Of a stretch of DNA of 64,000 nt, positions 53,391 through 60,494 are shown one piece after another. Numbering within the stretch: position 1 is the first letter of the stretch; every line of letters starts with the position of its first letter. The notes below the pieces were generated by a model, which had not been told where the DNA came from, did no database searches, and saw only the letters and a list, made by a program, of their open reading frames with translations. The stretch spans positions 1,710,501-1,774,500 of the forward strand of contig NZ_CP152019.1 of assembly GCF_038622445.1 (NCBI RefSeq), read 5' to 3'. The position numbers and the translations under genes were made by a program. The DNA comes from Sporosarcina sp. FSL K6-1522. GTDB taxonomy: Bacteria > Bacillota > Bacilli > Bacillales_A > Planococcaceae.

Positions 53391-54385
53391 GCGGCAAATC
53401 TCCTTCTCGCCACATAAATGAAGAAAGGAACCCCAATTAATGCGGTCATAGCTCCGACAGGCACTTCCTTAGGCATCATAATATAGCGCGTTGCGATGTC
53501 GGCCAAGAGTAGCAGGATCCCTCCGTAAATAGCGGAAAATGGGAAGACCCACTGATGTTGTATACCGACGAATGATCTTACGATGTGGGGGATAATAATT
53601 CCAATAAAACTGATAGGACCAGCAATGGCTACTGAAGTTCCGGCTAACACCACTACGATAAAGGAAAATATAAATTTGATAAGAATTACATTTTGGCCAA
53701 GACCTGATGCAATGTCGTCTCCTAATGCAAGCAAGTTCATCTGTTTGGATAAAAGGAAAGCCGCAAGCAGTCCAATTACCATATAAGGGAATCCTATATT
53801 GAGTAATTCGATTGGACGATTGGCAACTGAACCTGCCATCCAAAACAATACTTGATCCAATGCTGCTTCATTAATTGTTAAAAAACCTTGTGTCATTGAT
53901 GAAAATAAAGCGGAAACGGCTGCACCTGCTAATATCAGTTTCATGGGCGTTAGGCCCTCTCTACCAATACTACTTAGGAGAAAAACAATTATGAAAGAAA
54001 CGGCTGCACCTACTAAGCCGAAAATCATGTAGGATTGAAGGCTTTGTAACTGAAATAATACAACCCCGATTACAACAAAGAAAACAGCGCCTGCATTTAT
54101 CCCCAAAATACTAGGTGATGCTAACGGATTCTTTGTAATGGATTGCATAATAGCTCCTGAAGTGGCTAAACATGCCCCAACAATAGCGGCGATTAATGCT
54201 CGCGGCAGGCGGACATTTAAAATAACAAGATGTGCAGTTGAGCCATCATTTTCCTTGAATGCGGCGAATGCGGTTGACCAGCTTGTTTCGGTATAGCCAA
54301 AGACAATACTGGAAAGTAAACAAATGATCAAAACGAAGCTACTTAAGATGAGAGCAATCCACTTGCCTTTTGTTGTATGTATCAT
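53387..54385 (-). CDS. FecCD-family siderophore permease (YfiZ-like)
   Basis: 332 residues with the FecCD blocks LNVRLPRALIAAIVGACLA, MQSITKNPLASPSILGINAG and ALGDDIASGLGQNV. GAGGATATC precedes the ATG. It is the first gene of a two-permease operon that diverges from the receptor gene at 54499 across a short regulatory region. The near-identical spacing of motifs with its partner shows old duplication within the family. Confidence 0.92.
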   Translation of the reverse strand: MIHTTKGKWIALILSSFVLIICLLSSIVFGYTETSWSTAFAAFKENDGSTAHLVILNVRLPRALIAAIVGACLATSGAIMQSITKNPLASPSILGINAGAVFFVVIGVVLFQLQSLQSYMIFGLVGAAVSFIIVFLLSSIGREGLTPMKLILAGAAVSALFSSMTQGFLTINEAALDQVLFWMAGSVANRPIELLNIGFPYMVIGLLAAFLLSKQMNLLALGDDIASGLGQNVILIKFIFSFIVVVLAGTSVAIAGPISFIGIIIPHIVRSFVGIQHQWVFPFSAIYGGILLLLADIATRYIMMPKEVPVGAMTALIGVPFFIYVARRRFAA

Positions 54386-54423
54386 GATATCCTCACTTCT
54401 AAAATAATTATTTCAATAGATAG

Positions 54424-54483
54424 TTGACATTACACATAGTAGCATATAACATACTAGGTGTAAATGATTCTCATTCTCAATTA
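54424..54483 (+). promoter_or_regulatory. Promoter and Fur-like box of the receptor gene
   Basis: TTGACA (54424-54429) and TAACAT (54447-54452) are 17 bp apart. They are followed by a degenerate Fur-type sequence beginning AATGATTCTCATTCTCAATT (54463). The divergent permease operon may share the control; AT-rich Fur-like repeats (AAATAATTATTT) lie on its side at 54403-54414. Confidence 0.7.
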
Positions 54484-54498
54484 GTTGGAGGAAAAAAG

Positions 54499-55458
54499 AT
54501 GAAAAAACTAGTAGGTTTTGTTTTAATTATATCTCTACTTGTATTATCTGCTTGTGGGGCTAGTAAAGATGAAGGTTCAAGCGATAGCGCGAGTAATGCA
54601 ACTCCGAATAATGATGAAACAGCATATACTGTTCAACATGCAATGGGAGAAACGGAAATCCCAGGAACACCAAAACGTATTGTGATTTTAACGAATGAAG
54701 GTGCTGAGGCTCTTCTAGCAATCGGTATTCAACCTGTGGGGGCGATTCAATCACCTGCAAATAATGAGTGGTACGATCATATGGATATGACAGGTACAGA
54801 ATCTGTCGGTTTAGAATCGGAACCAAGTTTAGAAAAGATTGCCTCTTTAAAACCGGATTTAATCATTGGGAATAAAATGCGTCATGAAGCAATTTATGAG
54901 CAACTAGGGAAAATTGCCCCAACCGTTTTTACAGAAACGCTTCGTGGTGATTGGCAGGAAAACTTTGCACTATATGCGAAGGCAGTGAATCAAGAAGAAA
55001 AAGGTAATGAAGTCCTGAAAGCGTATAAAGATCGTGTTGAAACGCTAAAAGCAGAATTAGGTGATCAAACAAAGAAAAAGATCTCAATGGTTCGCTTTAT
55101 GGCCGGAGATGTACGTATTTATCATAAAGATTCATTCTCGGGTGTCATTTTAGACCAACTTGGATTTGCACGTGCGGACGGGCAAGACGTGGATGATTTT
55201 GCTGAACGCGGTTTGACAAAAGAGCGAATTCCAGCAATGGATGGTGATGTACTGTTTTATTTCACATATGAAACAGGAGATAACGAAGCGACAAAATTAG
55301 CAAATGACTGGATTGAAGATCCATTATTTAAAAACTTGAACGTTTCAAAAGAAGGGAATGTTTCCCAAGTGGATGATGTTATCTGGAATACTGCTGGTGG
55401 TGTTTTGGCAGCGAACCTCATGCTAGATGATATTGAAGCCTATTTCTTGAAAAAATAA
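54499..55458 (+). CDS. yfiY: Siderophore-binding lipoprotein, YfiY-like
   Basis: 319 residues with lipobox VLSAC. The mature start, YTVQHAMGETEIPGTPKRIV, is followed by TNEGAEALLAIGIQPVGAI and, further on, DLIIGNKMRHEAIYEQLGKI. The second lobe has MVRFMAGDVRIYHKDSFSG and DDVIWNTAGGVLAANLML. This combination closely follows Bacillus YfiY and related carboxylate/hydroxamate receptors (schizokinen/arthrobactin or staphyloferrin-B type). TGGAGG precedes the ATG at 54499. With the divergent permeases and the downstream ATPase it completes a full importer. Confidence 0.85.
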   Translation: MKKLVGFVLIISLLVLSACGASKDEGSSDSASNATPNNDETAYTVQHAMGETEIPGTPKRIVILTNEGAEALLAIGIQPVGAIQSPANNEWYDHMDMTGTESVGLESEPSLEKIASLKPDLIIGNKMRHEAIYEQLGKIAPTVFTETLRGDWQENFALYAKAVNQEEKGNEVLKAYKDRVETLKAELGDQTKKKISMVRFMAGDVRIYHKDSFSGVILDQLGFARADGQDVDDFAERGLTKERIPAMDGDVLFYFTYETGDNEATKLANDWIEDPLFKNLNVSKEGNVSQVDDVIWNTAGGVLAANLMLDDIEAYFLKK

Positions 55459-55462
55459 TAGT

Positions 55463-55503
55463 AGCTCGATGAAGCAGGTATCTTTTGCATCATCGAGTTT
55501 TTT
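55463..55503 (+). terminator. Terminator after the YfiY-like gene
   Basis: CTCGATGA (55465-55472) pairs with TCATCGAG (55490-55497) and is followed by TTTTTTA. Confidence 0.8.
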
Positions 55504-55517
55504 ATTACAAATAATAG

Positions 55518-55538
55518 GATAATTATTATTATCAATTA
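55518..55538 (+). promoter_or_regulatory. Fur-like box upstream of the YusV-like ATPase
   Basis: GATAATT-ATTATTA-TCAATTA resembles the AT-rich Fur heptamer array. It indicates that the ATPase gene has its own iron-controlled promoter, separate from the receptor gene. Confidence 0.6.
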
Positions 55539-55616
55539 CAAGTAGATATGATATGCTTGTAGGCAATTTAAATTAAAACTCATTTAGTACTTTTATATAG
55601 ATTTGGAGGCTTTTTT

Positions 55617-56441
55617 ATGCATACTTCAATAAAAACTAAAAATCTAACAATCGGGTATCAAGATCATCTTCTTTTTGAAAACCTGGATTTATCAATTCCA
55701 CGTGGAGAAATCACTGTATTTGTAGGCAGTAATGGTTGCGGGAAGTCAACATTACTCCGTTCAATTGCTCGGCTGTTAAAACCATCGGATGGATCTATTT
55801 TACTTGAAGGCAAAGATATTCATTCTTTGTCGTCACGTAATCTTGCAAAGAAGATGGGGATACTTCCACAGGGACCTGTTTCGCCAGAGGGATTGACAGT
55901 TCAAGACCTTGTGAAACAAGGGCGATACCCACATCAATCGTGGCTTGCAAGATGGAGTGCAGAGGATACAAAGAAAACTGAGGAAGCGATGACTGCTACT
56001 AGAATTGGAGACCTTCGAGATCAGCCCATTGATCGATTGTCAGGTGGTCAAAGGCAACGTGCATGGATTGCGATGACGCTTGCGCAGGATACAGAAGTTA
56101 TTTTATTGGATGAGCCGACAACCTATTTAGATATGACGTATCAAATTGAAATTCTAGATTTATTGTTCGAGTTGAATGAACAGCAGAATCGAACGATTAT
56201 TATGGTCTTACATGATTTAAATCTGGCTTCCCGCTATGCGCATAATATTGTGGCGATTAAAGATGGAAGTGTGTATGCGCAGGGGAAACCTGAGGATATT
56301 ATTACATGTGATTTGGTTCGAACGGTATTTGGAATGGAATGCCAGGTGTCTACAGATCCTATTTTTGGTACACCTTACTGCGTTCCATTTGGTCGTGGTC
56401 GTTGTATTTTACCAGGGCTTCAAAGCCATACAGGCGCGTAA
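55617..56441 (+). CDS. yusV: Siderophore ABC transporter ATPase, YusV-like
   Basis: 274 residues with Walker A GSNGCGKST, signature LSGGQRQRAWIAMTLAQ, Walker B VILLDEPTTYLD and switch region VLHDLNLASRYA. The C-terminal tail has cysteines (GTPYCVPFGRGRCILPG), as in other YusV proteins. TTGGAGG precedes the ATG. YusV of Bacillus energises several siderophore permeases, so this gene probably serves the permeases at 52-54 kb and perhaps others. Confidence 0.9.
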   Translation: MHTSIKTKNLTIGYQDHLLFENLDLSIPRGEITVFVGSNGCGKSTLLRSIARLLKPSDGSILLEGKDIHSLSSRNLAKKMGILPQGPVSPEGLTVQDLVKQGRYPHQSWLARWSAEDTKKTEEAMTATRIGDLRDQPIDRLSGGQRQRAWIAMTLAQDTEVILLDEPTTYLDMTYQIEILDLLFELNEQQNRTIIMVLHDLNLASRYAHNIVAIKDGSVYAQGKPEDIITCDLVRTVFGMECQVSTDPIFGTPYCVPFGRGRCILPGLQSHTGA

Positions 56442-56537
56442 AGAATTGCTCGAGAGGATGGAAATCAAAATCGACAAACCATTAGTTGTTCATTGTTGCC
56501 ATTTTCTTTTTTGCCGCTAATAATCACCTTTTGGGTC

Positions 56538-56572
56538 CGTCCCTCTTCTTCATTTCCAGGGAAGAGGGGGGC
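56538..56572 (+). terminator. Hairpin after the YusV-like gene
   Basis: CCCTCTTC (56541-56548) pairs with GAAGAGGG (56561-56568), GC-rich, with a short T-run after it. Confidence 0.65.
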
Positions 56573-56706
56573 TATTTTGTGTAAGCTATTATACTAGCGA
56601 TTTACTATTGCTGTTGTCTATTGGGGCTTTCCTTAATGATGTGATAGAGGAGAATAAGGATAGATTGAACCATAGATTATGGTACGATATTATGTAGGGG
56701 GATGGA

Positions 56707-57127
56707 GATGAGGAGGGCTGTATTCCCAGTCGTTCTAGTGCTACTAATCATGGGGGTTAGTTAAGAGTTCAAAGTTTCAGAAGTAGCAATCGACAATGTG
56801 AGTCGCGATATGCAAGACATGATTGAAGACCTTGAAAATGGCAATTACTTATTTTTTGGTGAGAAAGTGCAATAGGTGTTTTTGAATAGGGGCACTGTTA
56901 TCCAAGGTGAAGAGGCGATTATTTTAAGCGACTTCTCGACAGATGCGAAGGATCAGGTATTGACAATATCATTTAATGAAACATCTACCTTAGATTATGA
57001 AAACAAGGATGTAAAGCATAAGCTACTTTATAAAATTACAGGTGAAGGTGATTATGACACCGTTCTATTTAAAATGAATGGAAAGGACATTCCAATCGAT
57101 TCGGTGATTGTTAAGGATTATAAATGA
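56707..57127 (+). pseudogene. Decayed second copy of the small lipoprotein gene
   Basis: The DNA parallels 51092-51505 from the leader through the terminator. The lipobox triplet has changed so that TGTAGTCAA became GTTAGTTAA, destroying the cysteine and creating a stop. A second stop (TAG for a tyrosine codon) follows at about 56874. After that a 3' open frame from 56876 still matches the intact copy (ISFNETSTLDYENKDVKHKL), with mostly conservative changes. This is a duplicated gene in early decay. Confidence 0.85.
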
Positions 57128-57130
57128 GAG

Positions 57131-57176
57131 AACAAAAAGTTCCATGGCGCTGTAAAAGCTGTGGAACTTTTTTGTT
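57131..57176 (+). terminator. Terminator of the decayed lipoprotein copy
   Basis: AACAAAAAGTTCCA (57131-57144) pairs with TGGAACTTTTTTGTT; the homologue of the hairpin at 51515. Confidence 0.85.
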
Positions 57177-57350
57177 GGATTTGAACGCCTAGGTTATCGG
57201 CCTTTTTGGCGAACCGCGCAAAGCAGCCAGTAAACCGCGCATAGCCAGGAAAATCGTCATCAGTTAAATCTACATCGCCATTACAGCGAGGCGTAATGGC
57301 TTTGGAGTGTGCTATGATAGGGTTAACGATGATTTTAGGGGGCGTATACG

Positions 57351-57911
57351 GTGAAAAAAGTAGCACTTATTTCTGGAAGTTTACGACAAGCATCTTATAA
57401 TACAGCATTGCTCCATTATATCCAAGAAACATACGAGCATGAGCTGAACATGGAGTTTGTAGACATCTCGGCATTCCCCTTGTTCAATGAAGATCTCGAA
57501 CAGACACCGCCCGACTGTGTCATCATTGCGAGGCAGCAATTGCGGGATAGTGACGGCATCATCATCGCAACACCAGAGTATAATCATTCCGTGCCGGGCA
57601 CTTTGAAAAATGCCATCGATTGGTTTTCAAGGGAAGGCAGGGCTATGAAAAAGAAACCTGTTCTTATTCTGGGCTGTTCGACGGGACAAGTCGGGACGGC
57701 CCGCTCACAAAGTCATTTGCGACAAATTTTAAATGCGCCGGGCGTTCAGGCACTGCCTTTGCCAAGCAATGAAATACTTGTTGCCGTGGCGCAAACGAAA
57801 TTCGATGAGAATGGGAAATTACTCGATGACAAAACTGCAAAATTTATAGAGGGAAGGCTGAAGCGATTTGTGAAGTGGATCGATGATTCAGCCGTTTGGA
57901 GGGACAGTTGA
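57351..57911 (+). CDS. NAD(P)H-dependent FMN reductase
   Basis: 186 residues of the flavodoxin-like FMN reductase family: ALISGSLRQASYNTALLHYI at the FMN phosphate site and IIATPEYNHSVPGTLKNAID around the flavin ring. It reduces FMN or small electron acceptors such as quinones and chromate. The start is GTG 57351 with GGGGGC upstream. It is followed without a gap by the exonuclease gene, whose ribosome binding site lies inside its 3' end. Confidence 0.9.
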   Translation: MKKVALISGSLRQASYNTALLHYIQETYEHELNMEFVDISAFPLFNEDLEQTPPDCVIIARQQLRDSDGIIIATPEYNHSVPGTLKNAIDWFSREGRAMKKKPVLILGCSTGQVGTARSQSHLRQILNAPGVQALPLPSNEILVAVAQTKFDENGKLLDDKTAKFIEGRLKRFVKWIDDSAVWRDS

Positions 57912-57913
57912 CA

Positions 57914-58804
57914 ATGCAAGCGCAAGAGAAACCACATATTTTATTAATCGACGGGATGGCTTTGTTATTCCGTTCGTTTTTTGCAACATCTGCAATGGGA
58001 CATTATTTTCCAAATGCAGCAGGAACACCGACGAATGGGGTGCAAGGATTCGCGCGTCATACGTTGACGGCGACATCGATTTTCAAGCCATCTCATTTGG
58101 CGGTTTGTTGGGATATGAGTGCACATACATTTCGCAATGAGCTTTTCGACGGTTACAAGGCGAATCGTCCAGAACCTGCACCAGAGCTTATGCCACAATT
58201 TGATATGGCGAGAAGTGTTTCCGAATTAATCGGATGGAAAAACTATGGCATTCGTGGGATGGAAGCGGATGATGTCATCGGATCGATGGTGGCGACGTGG
58301 GATGGTAAAGCGGATATTACAATCGTTACAGGTGATAAAGACTTACTGCAATTGCTTAGACCAGGTGTCCGTATTGCGTTTATGAAAAAAGGCTATAACG
58401 TTTATGATATTTATACATATGAACGGTTTGTAGAGGAGTATGGCATTTCACCGAAGCAGTTTATCGACAAAAAAGCATTTACGGGTGATACGAGCGATGG
58501 TTATCCAGGTGTCAAAGGTATCGGGCCGAAAACTGCATTGAAACTCATCAAAGAGTACGGTTCAGTAGAAGGCGTCATCGAGGCATTGGACGAACTAACA
58601 CCCGCGATGCGCAAGAAAATTGAAACGGATTTAGAGATGCTGCACCTATCAAGAAAGCTAGCGGAAATCCACTGTGAGCTAGATATGAGTGATGCAATTG
58701 ATGCGTTGGCGTTACCTATTTATGATGAAGAGAAAAGAGAAAGCATTGAACGTGAAGGCTATTCGATGATTGTCAGACAGGCAGACTCCCTATTTAGGTC
58801 ATAA
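57914..58804 (+). CDS. ypcP: 5'-3' exonuclease, YpcP-like
   Basis: 296 residues of the FEN/Pol I 5'-nuclease family: LLIDGMALLFRSFFATSAMG at the N-terminus, the metal-site EADDVIGSM and VTGDKDLLQLL, and the helix-hairpin-helix GDTSDGYPGVKGIGPKTALK. It removes RNA primers or flaps in replication and repair. ATG 57914 with GGAGGG (57898-57903) is chosen; TTG 57908 is possible. Length and motif order match Bacillus YpcP rather than full DNA polymerase I. Confidence 0.92.
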   Translation: MQAQEKPHILLIDGMALLFRSFFATSAMGHYFPNAAGTPTNGVQGFARHTLTATSIFKPSHLAVCWDMSAHTFRNELFDGYKANRPEPAPELMPQFDMARSVSELIGWKNYGIRGMEADDVIGSMVATWDGKADITIVTGDKDLLQLLRPGVRIAFMKKGYNVYDIYTYERFVEEYGISPKQFIDKKAFTGDTSDGYPGVKGIGPKTALKLIKEYGSVEGVIEALDELTPAMRKKIETDLEMLHLSRKLAEIHCELDMSDAIDALALPIYDEEKRESIEREGYSMIVRQADSLFRS

Positions 58805-58842
58805 AAAAATCTCTCTACGGTTAATCTGTAGAGAGATTTTTT
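58804..58842. terminator. Bidirectional terminator between convergent genes
   Basis: AAAAAATCTCTCTAC (58804-58818) pairs with GTAGAGAGATTTTTT (58828-58842). Confidence 0.9.
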
Positions 58843-59345
58843 GGTTCAATTTTCACAAAAGACAGCACAGGCTTATTCCGTTTATAGGAAACCTGTCGCA
58901 CTTGGCTTGGACGGTTTCGCCCGCCGTTATCATGAATGATAAGCATCACGTCATTATCTGTTTCTTCATAGCCAATAACAGGTACCCAGTGGTAATCAAA
59001 GGCATAGTGACCACGCCAGCGAAAAGTAAACCACTTGTCGAACTTTGCGGCAACGGCATATCCTCGATCGATTTGTCGTTTGACTTCTTCTACTGTGCAA
59101 TCTGCAACCGTCCAGCCAGCGCCTAAGAGGTTGCGCAAATTTCCAATGAGCCGCCTTTTGCTGAGCCCGATTCTAGTACTGCCGAGCATTGTATACAATT
59201 TGTTTGCATCATAAGGGCAAACTTCTGGTGCAAATTGATCTAGAATGACACGGGCAGTCACAGGACCACATGCCGAAGGACGAAATTTTTCGTAGATGTC
59301 TTCAGCATATTGTGACTTTCCGTTGATATTCAATTGTTTTTTCAT
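58821..59345 (-). CDS. C39-like peptidase family protein
   Basis: 174 residues of the papain-like C39 fold. The catalytic cysteine region is FRPSACGPVTARVILDQF, the histidine lies in YHWVPVIGYEE, and an Asp/Asn in IIHDNGGRN. ATG 59345 (GGCGGTGAATAC upstream) gives the N-terminus MKKQLNINGKSQYA; an in-frame ATG at 59411 lies inside the upstream STAS gene. No signal peptide or linked bacteriocin transporter is seen, so the substrate is unknown. The last residues overlap the terminator hairpin. Confidence 0.8.
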   Translation of the reverse strand: MKKQLNINGKSQYAEDIYEKFRPSACGPVTARVILDQFAPEVCPYDANKLYTMLGSTRIGLSKRRLIGNLRNLLGAGWTVADCTVEEVKRQIDRGYAVAAKFDKWFTFRWRGHYAFDYHWVPVIGYEETDNDVMLIIHDNGGRNRPSQVRQVSYKRNKPVLSFVKIEPKNLSTD

Positions 59346-59379
59346 TGTATTCACCGCCAATTGCTTAGTATATCCTGTA

Positions 59380-59844
59380 TTAATTTGAATAAAGTGATTG
59401 GCCATTGGCATTAAACAGAGCGGTTAATGCAGTTTTAAAGTTGACATAGGTTTCAATTTCAACATGAATGTTTGCTTGGACAATTTCCCGAACGAGCTGT
59501 GGATTAAAGCCGACGAAAATCGGGCGAATCCCCATCAATTTCAGGGCTGTATTCAGTTGACTGATTTCAGTTGTAAAGTCGTTGAAATCGAGTTGTGTGA
59601 GGTCCTTACTAGCAACACCTGTAAAATCAAAAGCAGCACAATTCATATCCCGATGGTCGGCGAAATAGTCGAGAACGCGTGTGCGAATGGATGTAAGACG
59701 CCCGAGACTTACAGGACCAGAAATAGGTATAAGAACTGTGTCGTCGATAAGGGAGGGAATGATGGGGGCTGAGAGTTCATGAATGACGAGCTCATAGTAG
59801 GCAATTTTCTTGTGTAGTCGGTTTAATTCTTTTTCGTAATCCAT
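59380..59844 (-). CDS. STAS-domain protein (RsbR/RsbS-like)
   Basis: 154 residues: a short N-terminal helix followed by a STAS domain beginning DDTVLIPISGPVSLGRLTSI. The region normally holding the phosphorylated Ser/Thr reads AAFDFTGVASKDLTQLDF. This resembles the C-terminal half of RsbR-type stressosome proteins without their N-terminal sensor. ATG 59844 follows GAGGTGG. It lies 34 bp upstream of the C39-like peptidase gene and probably shares its transcript. No rsb partners are near. Confidence 0.8.
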   Translation of the reverse strand: MDYEKELNRLHKKIAYYELVIHELSAPIIPSLIDDTVLIPISGPVSLGRLTSIRTRVLDYFADHRDMNCAAFDFTGVASKDLTQLDFNDFTTEISQLNTALKLMGIRPIFVGFNPQLVREIVQANIHVEIETYVNFKTALTALFNANGQSLYSN

Positions 59845-59913
59845 CTTGACCACCTCGTTACTGTTTTCTCAATTATATAACAGTTGGAAAAAAGTTGCTC
59901 TATAAAATGAAGA

Positions 59914-59940
59914 AACGGATAGACCGAGGTCTATCCGCTT
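59914..59940 (-). terminator. Terminator of the thioredoxin-like gene
   Basis: CGGATAGACC (59916-59925) pairs exactly with GGTCTATCCG (59928-59937), with T-rich sequence following on the minus strand. Confidence 0.8.
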
Positions 59941-59950
59941 AGGCATGCAC

Positions 59951-60271
59951 TTATTGTTCTACGCTATCTAGGAACTCTGTTACTTGCTCAGGTGATTTTG
60001 CGTTTGCGCTATGCAAATGCGCTTTCTTCTCACCGTTTTGGAAAATGAGCAAGCTTGGAATACCCATAACATCGTATTTTTCAGCGATTTCTGGTAGCAC
60101 GTCGCGATTGATGTCATACCATGTATACATATCATATTTCTCGATAATCGGGTCGATGAACATGTCCATACGTGTACAGTCAGGGCACCATCCTGCTTGG
60201 AATTTAATAAGTGCTTTGGAATCGCTTGCAATGATTTCGTTGAATTGTTCAGCTGTTGTAATTGGTTTCAT
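59951..60271 (-). CDS. Thioredoxin-family protein
   Basis: 106 residues with the active site AGWCPDCTRMDMF and the cis-proline loop VMGIPSLLIF. The WCPDC motif sets it apart from standard WCGPC thioredoxin and resembles the YtpP-type thioredoxin-like proteins of Bacillales. GAAGGAGGGAC precedes the ATG. It is a single gene, divergent from the fatty-acid operon. The target is unknown; a role in thiol redox homeostasis is likely. Confidence 0.9.
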   Translation of the reverse strand: MKPITTAEQFNEIIASDSKALIKFQAGWCPDCTRMDMFIDPIIEKYDMYTWYDINRDVLPEIAEKYDVMGIPSLLIFQNGEKKAHLHSANAKSPEQVTEFLDSVEQ

Positions 60272-60453
60272 AATTTTTGTCCCTCCTTCATATGGTCAGT
60301 GTACAATGTTTTTAATAAAGTCGGGTAGCAAAATGCTTGAATACGAGGATTGATTATTTTAAAATAATTTTTAGATTTAAATATTGCGAAAACTATGATT
60401 ATGTTTTACACTAAGAGTTATAGAAATCGTTTCTATTTTTTTTGCTTATAAAA

Positions 60454-60471
60454 TGAATGAGCATTCATTCA
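60454..60471 (+). promoter_or_regulatory. FadR-type operator
   Basis: TGAATGA-gcat-TCATTCA is a perfect 7-4-7 palindrome that matches the Bacillus FadR consensus (TGAATGA ... TCATTCA). It lies 24 bp before the fadN start and should allow long-chain acyl-CoA to induce the operon. Confidence 0.85.
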
Positions 60472-60494
60472 AATGGAAAAGGGAGGCTTCACAC

